NCBI RefSeq assembly: GCF_023195755.1
Contig: NZ_CP096203.1
Span: 1,798,001 to 1,862,000 of the forward strand
Direction of reading: 5' to 3'
Length of the DNA stretch: 64,000 bases
Source of the DNA: Chryseobacterium nepalense
GTDB taxonomy: Bacteria > Bacteroidota > Bacteroidia > Flavobacteriales > Weeksellaceae
Made by a program: the position numbers and the translations under genes. The notes below the pieces were generated by a model. That model ran no database searches and was not told the origin of the DNA. It saw only the letters and a list, made by a program, of their open reading frames with translations. Of this stretch, positions 47,001 through 53,654 are shown piece after piece (the stretch's first letter is position 1; every line of letters starts with the position of its first letter).

Positions 47001-48382
47001 AAGGACGATCCCAATACCCCACCCGGAGCTGTAACAAATCCAGCAAAGCTGAAAAACTGCCCGGAAGTAAGATCTAACGTAGTAGTGTAATACTGTACCC
47101 CGCCAATCGTTTCCAGAACCATGGTTTGTCTGGTATCAGTGCCATCAAATACGGCATCTGAACTTATCAGTAAGGTTGGATTGGTAACACTGCCTGGCAG
47201 ATCACTTACTTTCAGGGCAACTTTTACTGTTCCCACCGTACCGGTTTCCTGTACTCTCCATATCCTTGCCATACGGTTATTCAATCCGCCAAAAGCAAAA
47301 GCCGTTGTAAAGCTGGTGTTGCCCGTATCTGATCCCCACATCATAAAGCTCTTGTCTATGTTTAAGCTGTTAGGGTTTGAAAGATTGGTAGCGGTGATAT
47401 TTACATTTCCAATAATGGGTTGTATTCCGCTGTTTGATGATTGAGACTGCTTCTGAGAAAGTCCGGAATCATCATCTCTACCAATACCGGCGATATTATT
47501 TTGGTAGGTAGCATTTCCTGTCCAAAAGATTGTAGTTCCATCAGATGCAGTATAATTGACTACACTCGCGGGTGATCCCAATGTAATACCGTATTTTAAG
47601 CCTAAATAACTTTCAATCCGTTGCCTATTAGCAGGTTGTGCAGTATTAAAAACAATCACTTCCGCTATATCAGCGTTAGAATAAGCACTACCTCCTGGAT
47701 CTACTCCTACAGAAAAAAAGGGACTTCCTCCAGAAGTTCCTACAGTTACTGCAGATATAGCAGATGAAATTAGTGATCCATTTAAATATGAAGTGGCACC
47801 ATTAGAAGCTCCATCAAACTCCTGAAGTCTTGTCTCATTTACAGCCACTGCTGAAGTTGGTATGCTTCTATTTGTTATATACATTTGTCCAGCCGTCACT
47901 GCAGCTATATTCCACGTTGAAGGAGCATTTATTGCACTAGAATACAAAGCACCACTAGTGGTGGATAGACCTCTATAAACAATATAATGAGAAGAAGCAT
48001 AAGGATTGCTTCCTGAGGCTACTTCTGAAAGTGGCACACTAACAGATAACCTGTCATTCGATCCATCGAAACGTGCAGAAGGATTAAAGTTGATCAGGTT
48101 ACTTGTGGAATTATATGAAGGTATTGTACCTGCAGCACCATTCTGTACAAGGTTATAATTCCCAGGATTAGCCTGATTATTCCATTGTGTTATAAATCCT
48201 CCCGATTGTGTGATTCCTGCATCAGCTCTATACCACAATCTTGCTCCGGTAACCCCACCGGGACTTTGCGCATATATAAAGCTTACCGTGAGCAGCAGCA
48301 CTAAAGCTACCGCCCTGGACAGGAACGCTTTTATCAGAACCGCACCTTTTTGAGGCGGCTCATAATTAATAAATATTTTCAT
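38054..48382 (-). CDS. giant modular secreted protein, ~3,442 aa, eight repeats
   Basis: ATG 48382 gives an export signal with hydrophobic part about 13-38 (cut near YAQSPGG); a start 20 codons upstream is less likely. Eight modules of about 410 residues each begin with PGGV...LW[LY][KR]AD, continue through a LamG/concanavalin-like half (SQWNDQS, NYNPVVSFNGS) and a half with YLALKYGITL, YLASDGT, NNIAGIGRDD, QKQSQS and RMARIWRVQ. The second half resembles the domain called DUF8202. The last roughly 110 residues are a different C-terminal module ending in GEQSCPD. No clear type IX sorting tail. Likely a surface adhesin or fibre; function unproven. Confidence 0.85.
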   Translation of the reverse strand: MKIFINYEPPQKGAVLIKAFLSRAVALVLLLTVSFIYAQSPGGVTGARLWYRADAGITQSGGFITQWNNQANPGNYNLVQNGAAGTIPSYNSTSNLINFNPSARFDGSNDRLSVSVPLSEVASGSNPYASSHYIVYRGLSTTSGALYSSAINAPSTWNIAAVTAGQMYITNRSIPTSAVAVNETRLQEFDGASNGATSYLNGSLISSAISAVTVGTSGGSPFFSVGVDPGGSAYSNADIAEVIVFNTAQPANRQRIESYLGLKYGITLGSPASVVNYTASDGTTIFWTGNATYQNNIAGIGRDDDSGLSQKQSQSSNSGIQPIIGNVNITATNLSNPNSLNIDKSFMMWGSDTGNTSFTTAFAFGGLNNRMARIWRVQETGTVGTVKVALKVSDLPGSVTNPTLLISSDAVFDGTDTRQTMVLETIGGVQYYTTTLDLTSGQFFSFAGFVTAPGGVLGSSLWLKADSGTSTVTNGSSVSQWNDQSPNLNNFVQSTVSSQPLFATNNTDNLNYNPVVKIGGAYRLNSSLNLSARDIISVSYPVGGDGIGGVTTTITCNSGYINRLELAGTTSYSGGNTANSYIQATSPSFVVSGKPVISHTALTGTAGTGKWFMNGLSLATSDLNNTPVPFNRLISIGGYVCNNSASQNLPEVIAYNTNLTISERLRINSYLAIKYGITLDQSTAQNYLASDGSTIFWDATANSTYKNNIAGIGRDDASALSQKQSQSINSGIEPVIGNGNIFDTNANNTNSFSTDKSFLVWGSDTGSTNFATAFAFGGLNNRMARIWRVQETGTVGTVKVALKASDLLRNITNPTLLVSSDAVFDGTDIRQAMALETIGGVQYYTTTVDLTSGQFFSFAAFVTAPGGVVGASLWLKADVNTDTTVNNATIASWANVINNDTYDASVSPKYLASGVNFNPSISFDGSNWIRYDGVSEWGLAGTNNFNVYTMFKPSVSSINHTLIASNTLNNTFQYVLTDTNNLQRIARQNTSFVYSGSQGPGTLPGVFQIKRNGSTFSASFNGIADLSSTSSYSFPTDTNTLIGTRPGGSQYLNGYLSEIIVYAPNSHTALEEQRIQSYLGIKYGVTLGSNSSPVNYLASDGTTIAWNATTNTGYNNNIAGIGRDDASALSQKQSQSVNSGIQPVIGNNNIFDTNANNPNSFGTDKTFMMWGSDTGTESFATSFAFGNSNFRMTRIWKVQETGTVGTVKVAIPASQLPVSIAQPTLLRSTDAVFDGTDTSISMNLETISGVQYYTATIDFASGQYFTFAAFLTAPGGVSGASVWLKADMGVTAAINTDSGVWDDSSGNNNDALSSSVSGRNPSLNSTSNLLNFNPNLSFSGNAELRINKNINPPAVGTIDFFTVTKGSGGILGNDNGFTDRFIDAFTVSSGQNDGGGNPINSSSFVGVNTSLPEIRFVGWRATSNSATTSFQSLNSGSVVSFTEANSDGGYGFFDIGDTGDFSPLNGNIGEVIAYDDPISTQDRLRVHSYLAIKYGITLNQSTATNYVSSSNNIIWDASANSTYNKNIAGIGRDGASALMQKQSQSANTGNQIIMGLASIAATNTANTGSFAVDNQFLVWGDNDQSSSSAFTGIPGYNSRLNRVWKVQNTNSLNQNVQVLVPLTLVPATSSLLAGTDATFAGSYQVYNPTGTVTVNSVSYRAFTLPAVMVNQPSFYMTFAFYEQSPGGVRSEALWLRGDAGLAGVTSWLDQSGNNRNLRWDITNCQGHTSRGQMVLGKTLNFNSVASFSDADWTWGFTQTDISRTTTPNADVAIVYKAVSPSVQDVWSTDWGGALDERALTTTQVSNDNTAIAYSGGNSGFATINVASFKNTTANGSNVLINGNNILNFTGNTKYVGCSQITIGDVWGAQNPFKGLIGEFVVYRSNITAIERIQLNSYLALKYGITLGRNNNGNATSGEVVSGVVLEGDYLASDGITRTWNSDAVYQNNIVGLGRDDISAFHQRITTSQSASADIITLSTDANFTNNNQSGGSGHTDIANDKSFFITGNNNAATSYTLKSGLSNGMNALMKRVWKTQNTGTSFDVYIKSSNAKASYLVYSADATFSSGVTYVLLTAGATPGIQIPNGNYFTFAAFLEAPGGVFDESLWLKADAGTSSTTNGTGLSQWDDQSDVGNNATQSNAGNRPVYSNLASSMMNYNPVVSFNGSNYLALKRQLLPIGTTGRTEFAVYAANSGYLLSYGANANSASYYGLVGRPLGLDSGQSNFQSGGGTSDSNPLMISHLFAGSGGASAFYRFGRAFNSANRNLNTSSSGIAAVGANVWNGGYNTLFNGRMPELIVYPKALNGTQRSQVDSYLAIKYGLTLDQTTPQNYLASDGVTVVWTAASGYNNNIIGLAKDRTATLHQRISTSQMPVKDIITLSTDNNFTNPNQSGAGGHTDIVNDRYFFMTGNNGQAAVFTQKTGLANNLRVVMSRVWRVQQTGTAQNIYINVNNSRATYLIYSTDPSFSSGITYVPLTSGTTSALQIPTGNYFTFAAPATGPGGVTDNLVRWYRADRDVTTGSTLRWADQMQNSDAVQSVAGNQPTYNTTGSALLNFNSSFTFNSANANYLSFSDTGMASGSTSRSVFGVGRTSVTGGTFEWISSYGTSGSGQNFGLMRSGNNVLVTTFGSDLLASTSNPYASNTPVLSYGAASGGTLFGTFNARPLTSIGGSVSTSLNVGRIGTRQSLGEYWNGIISEVVYYNKIPTTNEKQRVDSYMGLKYGVSLGTSSNLFTYLASDSTPFWTGDATYQNNIAAIGRDDFSDLQQKQSQSVNSGNQVILGLDTITGSNDTNTGSFDNDLQFLAWGDNNTAGTTPFTAVYPNRNRLSRVWKAQNTGSFGKDVQVLIPASLIGNLDVPSLLYSTSATFASGNLTYASTGTVNVNSVNYYSFTLPASQVNTPVFYFTIAYYTKAPGGVEGENLWLRADDGVSATTDNTPVSQWNDQSGSHGTQATGSKQPVYRNDISVNMNFNPVMNFSSASSQNFDITGDLAIGGQQSVATFAVADASAGARYFLEPKATGNNLLQFRSTTQGNSTLTLSNGTSVTNTLAGTGASVLYSGWRATGTLFAGVNGNAGTSVASATNWVNGPLSLGAAYNQTAFTNGKIPEVVEYSKSLTAIERQRVNSYLSLKYGITMDQSTIQDYLASDGTISWAKDAVYKFNIAGIGRDDITALNQKQSQSVNTGSQVAVSLGEAAATNSANINTFNTDMQYLVWGDDNGSLSTTTTTGNVLASNGNTYTKRMTRVWRMQNKGSFAQDVTVYFPASAFPSASAAGLIYATTAAKLSDGTATVIPAIGTATVNGTDYYAFPVSAASLAGLSYMSFTTATAVCYKPAVTAGTALNTKAGITSLARAGSAGDNWPMVRNGGWLALEAKTKGMVINRVRFNASNQPVADDGTTLILTSPIEGMLVMDVTNRIFKIYTSKDGGATYAWYAFGEQSCPD
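45780..47460. repeat. near-identical internal DNA repeats of the giant gene (modules 2-3)
   Basis: Blocks of more than 300 bases around 45800-46230 recur around 47040-47470 with few substitutions, offset 1,236 bases (412 codons). Other neighbouring modules also share long runs, but this pair is the most alike, suggesting recent duplication or gene conversion. Confidence 0.7.
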
Positions 48383-48481
48383 ACGAAATTTTTTAATAGT
48401 TAAAAAAACCTTGCGAAATTTTACGGGAAATCCATAGCTCATATGAATTATGAATCTGCGGACATTAAGATCCCCAAAATG

Positions 48482-49108
48482 TCACAAGAATTTGTGTTCA
48501 TTTTTAATAACTATAAAAGGAGGAGGACGGCTACAAAATAATATGGAAATTTTGTTTAAAGAGAAACTACTGTAAAAAAAAGAAAACAATACCTTCGCAA
48601 CAAACAGAAGAGCAGCACAAAAACAAATAACACACAATGCCAGTATAAACCTGAACCATTGGCTGTCATTTAAGGTACCCATCCAGAAATAATTTCCCAA
48701 AGCACCTTCAGCATATTTGCCTTTTGAACCGGACATATGCGGATACGCATACATATTGCTCTTTTTATCCCTAAGGTCTTGATTGAGTCTTTTTTTTCTT
48801 TTTCCAAAAGAGACTTTCAATTTCAACTTCCCCTTTTTGCTATTTTTAAAAGAGTCTTCTAGTTTGTTAAGCGGCTGATTTGACGAACCATTATTGCTTA
48901 TCTCTAGCTGTGCATTGTATTCTGAAGCTGTTTCGCTTTTAGTTTCCAAATAAAATACTGAAGCTCCACCTGAAATGTGTACAGCATTGCTTTCAGAAAA
49001 AGATTGTGATTTAAAAAAACAAACGACAAAAATATAACATGCCAAAAGCAGCTTTCCGTAATGTCGGAAAGCTACTGCTTTGGGAACAAATAGTTTTATT
49101 TTCATCAT
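48482..49108 (-). CDS. small envelope protein upstream of the giant gene, 208 aa
   Basis: One hydrophobic segment at about 19-33 (signal or anchor) and a strong C-terminal membrane segment at about 152-179. Between them are HISGGASVFYLE near 44-55, a Ser/Asn-rich stretch and a very basic region 92-117 (KKGKLKLKVSFGKRKKRLN). Two ATGs stand side by side at 49108 and 49105. It is transcribed toward the giant gene with a 99-base gap. I do not recognise the family; its position suggests a role in display or anchoring of the giant protein. Confidence 0.65.
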   Translation of the reverse strand: MMKIKLFVPKAVAFRHYGKLLLACYIFVVCFFKSQSFSESNAVHISGGASVFYLETKSETASEYNAQLEISNNGSSNQPLNKLEDSFKNSKKGKLKLKVSFGKRKKRLNQDLRDKKSNMYAYPHMSGSKGKYAEGALGNYFWMGTLNDSQWFRFILALCVICFCAALLFVAKVLFSFFYSSFSLNKISILFCSRPPPFIVIKNEHKFL

Positions 49109-49768
49109 ATTGCTTTATGAATTGCTTCGGCTATGGTTATCCATAACTTATAAAATTCAGCGTTTGTGTTTTATCTTTCATGCTTTTCCATCGGAAAAAC
49201 ATTTTTATCACATTTGTTAGACTTATTTATAATATCTCTAATATTGGGATATTTTGCACAGTTATAACATTTTTCAAACCGGCAAATCCCTTTTTTAAAA
49301 AAATTTATAATCTTTATGTCCTTCTTTATTAATTACAAAACAACTTAGATCAATTTTCTCTAATTTTATTTTTTAGACTTATGAATTCGGATAGCAATCC
49401 AAGAATTTCATTTGTAGAAAATAACTCTAATAATCACGTTTGTTTTACTTCTACAAATTTACGTTCAACATATTGATTAACAATCCATTTTAGCGTAATA
49501 AAATAATGATATATTTGTAATATTTAAATTACAAAACATACATCACCATTAGGCCTTTATATATGGTATTAAAAAAAGAGCATCGGAAACGATATTGTTA
49601 TGAGTACTACTTTAAATAGAGATCTATTATGATTAAATAAATAATATTTTTTATATTTAAACCAAAACAATTAACGCACAGGATGGCATAGATATATAAA
49701 CATCCTAAACAAAACACAAATAAAAAAAAGCTTATAAAAAACACATCAGCCTTATAAATACAAATGAT
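49109..49768. other. AT-rich divergent intergenic region
   Basis: About 660 bases with no credible gene separate the small envelope protein gene from the divergent response regulator. The DNA is strongly AT-rich; it must contain promoters for both directions, but I could not single out a convincing TTTG...TAnnTTTG pair or a palindrome. Confidence 0.5.
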
Positions 49769-50392
49769 ATGAATAAAAAAATACTTATTGCCGATGATTA
49801 TTTCGTCGTGATGACAGGCATTAAAATGATCCTTAAAAAATATTTAAAAAATATCGACCTTGAATATGCTCTAAATTATGATGAGGTTTTCGAAAAGTTA
49901 GCTGATAAAAATGATTATGCGCTTCTCATTCTGGATCCTGGTTTACAAGGAAACCAAAAAAAGATAATTGCCGAAATTAAATGCAAGTTTCCAAATATAA
50001 AAATTCTTATTTTTTCAACACACAATACTGCTGAGGTGGTCCCCTTTATTCTGGAAGGTGCAGATGGCTATCTGAACAAACTTTCTTACGAAGACGAAAT
50101 TGCTCGGGCAGTTTTAGAGATTTTAAATACAGGTAAATATTATTCAAAAGAAATTATGGATGCACTGATTCATCACTCAGTTTCCAGCAAAAGCAATCCA
50201 CTGGAAAATCTTTCTGAGAGAGAGAAAACGGTGTATAATTTATTAATTAAAGGATATGGTAATCTGGAAATTGCCAATGAGCTGAAGATTCATGTTGCCA
50301 CAATAAGTACCTATAAAAGAAGGATTTTTCAAAAACTGGGAACCAACAATCTTATTGATATTTTAGAAATAAACAGAAAATACTCATCGTAA
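49769..50392 (+). CDS. NarL/LuxR-type response regulator (orphan)
   Basis: A two-domain transcription regulator of 207 residues. Receiver: acidic pair D9/D10, phospho-acceptor D56 in LLILDPGLQG, S83/T84 and K104. The LuxR-type helix-turn-helix at about 145-200 shows LSEREKTVYNLLIKGYGNLE...ATISTYKRRIFQKLG. No histidine kinase gene is next to it. It is divergent from the giant-protein operon, which makes that operon its most obvious target, by inference from position only. Confidence 0.88.
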   Translation: MNKKILIADDYFVVMTGIKMILKKYLKNIDLEYALNYDEVFEKLADKNDYALLILDPGLQGNQKKIIAEIKCKFPNIKILIFSTHNTAEVVPFILEGADGYLNKLSYEDEIARAVLEILNTGKYYSKEIMDALIHHSVSSKSNPLENLSEREKTVYNLLIKGYGNLEIANELKIHVATISTYKRRIFQKLGTNNLIDILEINRKYSS

Positions 50393-50413
50393 TGAAATGC
50401 TGAAAATGATTAC

Positions 50414-50473
50414 AACCTAATTTTAAATGGTCTTAAGTAATTGTTTTACTGAAAAATCATCTAAAATCAGGTT
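50414..50473. terminator. possible bidirectional terminator hairpin
   Basis: AACCTAATTTTA (50414-50425) and TAAAATCAGGTT (50462-50473) are inverted copies with one mismatch, in the 90-base gap of two convergent genes. The loop is long (36 bases), so the call is tentative. Confidence 0.35.
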
Positions 50474-50482
50474 ATAATTTAA

Positions 50483-51037
50483 TTATTTCCATTTGATATT
50501 GCAGCCCATGCTTGGTCTCTGAATCTCTTCCTGAGGCTCTCCCGCCAAAAGATTTTCAAAGGCAATAATAAGATCTTCACCAGTTACATCTTTATTATTA
50601 CCCGGTCTGGAATCATCCATCTGCCCTCTGTAAATAAGATCCAGCTTTTCATCGAAGAAAAAGAAATCCGGAGTACATGCGGCATCATAGGCCTTTGCAA
50701 TTGCCTGGCTTTCGTCATACAGATAAGGAAAATCAAATTTTCTTTCAATCTGGAATTCAATCATTTTTTCAGGAGAATCTGCAGGATATTTTTCGACATC
50801 ATTGGAGTTGATGGCTATAAATTCAATTCCTCTTTCATTATAATCTTCGTACAGTTCATTTAACTTGTCAATAACATGAAGTACAAACGGACAATGATTG
50901 CACATAAAGATCACTAAGGTGCCTTTTTCTCCTTTCAGATCATCCAGTGACTGCATTTCATTGCTTTTTGAAGGATTAGGAAGTTCAAAAAAAGGTGCTT
51001 TTGTACCTAAATCAATCATATTTGAGGGAGTATTCAT
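50483..51037 (-). CDS. thioredoxin-like/AhpC-TSA family protein
   Basis: A 184-residue redoxin-fold protein without signal peptide. The active-site motif is C46-N-H-C49 in FMCNHCPFV, followed by the redoxin-typical FIAINSNDVEKYPADSPE and a cis-proline region TPDFFFFD. The CNHC version with 'PADSP' is a known sub-type of thiol peroxidase/thioredoxin-like proteins of unknown substrate. No operon partner. Confidence 0.85.
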   Translation of the reverse strand: MNTPSNMIDLGTKAPFFELPNPSKSNEMQSLDDLKGEKGTLVIFMCNHCPFVLHVIDKLNELYEDYNERGIEFIAINSNDVEKYPADSPEKMIEFQIERKFDFPYLYDESQAIAKAYDAACTPDFFFFDEKLDLIYRGQMDDSRPGNNKDVTGEDLIIAFENLLAGEPQEEIQRPSMGCNIKWK

Positions 51038-51278
51038 AACTTTTTTATTTGCTCACAAAGATAAAAGATTTTCTTGATTATTCTAGTAAGGAAGATGGAT
51101 GTGGAAAGTTGGAAATTTTAAATTCTAGTCGATTGAATTGGGCTATAAAGTATATTAATTTTTACAATAATTAAAAGATTAACAATCTGATATCACTTCT
51201 AGCCTTCATTCTTCCAGCATCCAGCCAAATTTTAAAGTCCTTCAAAACCTTCTTTCAAAAGTTAAACCTAAAAATTTG
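51038..51278. repeat. intergenic copy of the GAAGATGGA / CTTCCA repeat family
   Basis: GAAGATGGATGTGGAAAGTTGG (about 51091-51112) and CTTCCAGCATCCAGCC (about 51211-51226) form loose inverted arms. Similar sequence pairs lie at 59669-59760 and 61344-61380. No gene is present in this part. Confidence 0.45.
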
Positions 51279-51324
51279 TTTGGAAGTTATGTTAAAAAGT
51301 TTGTAGTTTTGCTAACACTGTTAG
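51279..51324 (+). promoter_or_regulatory. promoter and operator of the TetR gene
   Basis: TTTG at 51279-51282 and TAGTTTTG at 51304-51311 match the Bacteroidota -33/-7 elements with 21 bases between. Directly after is CTAACACTGTTAG (51312-51324), arms CTAACA/TGTTAG perfect around one central base. The same motif recurs in the efflux promoter, so the regulator probably represses itself. Confidence 0.7.
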
Positions 51325-51337
51325 TAATATAAAAATC

Positions 51338-51934
51338 ATGGGCTTACATGAACGCCGCCAAAGAGAAAAAGAAAATATACGTGCCAGTATTCTGGATGCG
51401 GCTTTTTCTTTGGCTAAAACCGAAGGCTGGGCTTCACTTTCCATGAGAAAAATTGCCGATGCTATTGAGTACAGTGCGCCGGTAGTTTATGATCACTTTG
51501 AAAATAAAGAAGCTATTTTATATGAAATTTCATTGAATGGTTTTCATTGTTTACACATTGAACTGTTGAAAGCTCAGAGAGAACACGACAATCCTGAAGA
51601 TCAGTTGAAAGCTATTGTAGATGCTTACTGGAAGTTTGCATTCAAAAACAAAGAATACTACCAGCTGATGTTTGGTTTGGGAATGCAGTGTAGCGGAAAA
51701 GGAATGATGAAAGAAGAATTTTCGTCGTTTCAGGATATGCTTTACGAATGCACATACGCAATCATCAAAAAAAACGGATCCAATACTGATAATGCCTGCC
51801 ATATGTCTCACGCATTATTCTCAGCAGTTCATGGACTGATTTCCATCATGATGATGCGCAATGATGATATTCCTTCAACGATGAATAAAACGACTTTGGA
51901 TGAAACTGTTTCTGCTTTCATTAAGTCATTATAA
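51338..51934 (+). CDS. TetR-family repressor of the RND efflux operon
   Basis: A 198-residue TetR/AcrR protein. The N-terminal helix-turn-helix at about 14-60 shows ILDAAFSLAKTEGWASLSMRKIADAI and VVYDHFENKEAIL. The C-terminal part (80-190) would bind the inducer. It is divergent in neither direction: it precedes the efflux genes on the same strand, with its operator both before its own gene and in three copies before the efflux genes. Confidence 0.9.
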   Translation: MGLHERRQREKENIRASILDAAFSLAKTEGWASLSMRKIADAIEYSAPVVYDHFENKEAILYEISLNGFHCLHIELLKAQREHDNPEDQLKAIVDAYWKFAFKNKEYYQLMFGLGMQCSGKGMMKEEFSSFQDMLYECTYAIIKKNGSNTDNACHMSHALFSAVHGLISIMMMRNDDIPSTMNKTTLDETVSAFIKSL

Positions 51935-52263
51935 ATTTTTTTGAATTTATAATTAACACCGTTAGGAATATTAACACCGAATTAATATAAACTTTTCACA
52001 AAGAAACATTTAAAATAAACTATCATGTAAAATTAGAATTATCTGTAGATTTTTTTACACTTAAATTAACACCGTTAGAAAAAGTAACACGTTAAATCTA
52101 AATCAATCTTTTTAAAAACATTATGAAAACAACTGCTTAAAGCCAATATTAAATTTCTGTATATTTTTTTTAATAGTTCATTAACACCGTTAGGAAATAT
52201 AACAGATATTAAATTAAAACTTTATTATTTTATTTAACACTTCATTAAAAATTTAAACTCAAA
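51935..52263 (+). promoter_or_regulatory. triplicated operator/promoter region of the efflux operon
   Basis: Three tandem units of about 114 bases. Each has a T-run, then the 13-mer TTAACACCGTTAG (51953-51965, 52066-52078, 52181-52193) and, exactly 18 bases downstream, a second TAACA-type half site (51971, 52084, 52199). The arms match the operator ahead of the TetR gene. The units are degenerate outside these boxes. This looks like a duplicated promoter with several repressor sites. Confidence 0.75.
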
Positions 52264-53424
52264 ATGAAAATATTTGGAAAAACGAGGATTATTGTACTCA
52301 TCGCAAGCATTATCCTTTTACAAAGTTGTACCAAAGCAGCAGAAGGATCAAACGCAGCTCCGCCACCTCCACAGCTTCCGGTTTATACCGTTATCACTTC
52401 ACCAGCAACTGTTTACCAGGAATTCCCTACCGCATTGGAAGGAAAAAACAATGTGGAAATAAGATCTCAGGTTGACGGATATTTAGATAGAATCTATGTG
52501 GAAGAAGGTGCTTATGTAAGAGCCGGACAGCCTCTGTTCAAAATAGATTCAAGAAGCTACGGCGAACAGATGAATATGGCAACAGCCAACTTACAGGTTG
52601 CCAATGCCAACATTCAGAAAGCGAAAGTAGAAGTCGACCGCCTTGAACCTCTTGTTTCCGCGAAAGTGGTTTCCGAGGTACAGCTGAGAACCGCAAAAGC
52701 AAATTATGCCGCCGCAGTGGCAGCCGCTTCACAGGCAAGAGCTTCTGTTGGAAGCGCAAAAATCAATGTAGGATTTACAACCATTACCGCACCGGTAAGC
52801 GGATATATCGGGAGAATTCCTTATAAAAAAGGAAGCCTGATTTCAAGAACAGATCCCAATCCATTGACGTTACTGTCTGATATCAGCGAAATCTATGCAT
52901 ACTTTTCTTTAAGCGAACTGGATTTCATTGCTTTTCAGAATAAATATCCGGGAGCAACTCTAAATGAAAAACTGAAAAACATGCCACTGGTAGATTTGGT
53001 AATCGCCGATAACAGCATCTATACTGAAAAAGGCAGAATGAGCATTGTTGACGGACAATTCGATAAAACCACCGGAGCCATTAGCGTTCGTGCCGTATTC
53101 CCGAATCCAAACGGAGTTTTGAGAACCGGAAATACAGGCAGAGTTCGTATGCCACAGCTATTCGATAAAACATTGGTGATTCCACAGGAATCCACTTACG
53201 AAATTCAGGATAAAACGTACGTCTATGTAGTTGGGAAGGATAAAAAGGTTACGGGAAAACCGGTAACCATATCCGGAAAAACAGAAAGCTACTATTTTAT
53301 TTCTGAAGGATTATCGAAAGGAGATAAAATCGTATTCACAGGAATCGGTGTATTGAAAGATGGAGTTGCCATTCAGCCAAAAACTATTTCTTCTGATAGT
53401 TTATTGAAAGCAAGACCTTTGTAA
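52264..53424 (+). CDS. RND efflux periplasmic adaptor (MFP) lipoprotein
   Basis: Links the inner-membrane pump to the outer-membrane channel. Lipoprotein, C22 in LLQSC. AcrA/MexA-type order: barrel-sandwich half GKNNVEIRSQVDGYLDRIYVEEGAYVRAGQPLF at about 60-92 (described here by its range), helical hairpin about 100-160, return strand TITAPVSGYIGR near 173, beta-barrel with NTGRVRMP near 285, and membrane-proximal domain to residue 386. First gene of the efflux operon; the pump follows after 230 bases. Confidence 0.92.
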   Translation: MKIFGKTRIIVLIASIILLQSCTKAAEGSNAAPPPPQLPVYTVITSPATVYQEFPTALEGKNNVEIRSQVDGYLDRIYVEEGAYVRAGQPLFKIDSRSYGEQMNMATANLQVANANIQKAKVEVDRLEPLVSAKVVSEVQLRTAKANYAAAVAAASQARASVGSAKINVGFTTITAPVSGYIGRIPYKKGSLISRTDPNPLTLLSDISEIYAYFSLSELDFIAFQNKYPGATLNEKLKNMPLVDLVIADNSIYTEKGRMSIVDGQFDKTTGAISVRAVFPNPNGVLRTGNTGRVRMPQLFDKTLVIPQESTYEIQDKTYVYVVGKDKKVTGKPVTISGKTESYYFISEGLSKGDKIVFTGIGVLKDGVAIQPKTISSDSLLKARPL

Positions 53425-53439
53425 CAGTTTAAACTTTTC

Positions 53440-53620
53440 CTTTTTAACCATAAAAGTCACAAAAGCTTTTAAACACATAAGTCACATCAAGTTTAAATCA
53501 TTCGCTATAATAAGAACACATGAGTTTTAGAAAATCTTTGATTTTCATTTTGTGAACTTTAAAACATTAGCAATTCATCTTTAAACCCAAGATATACTTT
53601 TGCGCCTTTTGTGGTAAAAA
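53440..53620. repeat. adaptor-pump gap with GCGCCTTTTGTGG-type repeat
   Basis: The gap holds AACCATAAAAGTCACAAAAG and, inverted, TTTTGCGCCTTTTGTGGTAAAA, a pattern close to the GCAAAG elements elsewhere (for example the TTTTGCGCCTTTGG stretch near 24550). It is another gene-free dispersed element. Confidence 0.4.
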
Positions 53621-53654
53621 TATCGTTTAAACAACATTAAAAAATAAACTTCTT

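Noticed and set aside
38054..48382. Type IX secretion sorting domain at the C-terminus of the giant protein
   Set aside because: The end (ATYAWYAFGEQSCPD) lacks the usual sorting-domain features such as a glycine-rich stretch followed by a terminal Lys/Arg-ending strand; I therefore do not assign a secretion route.
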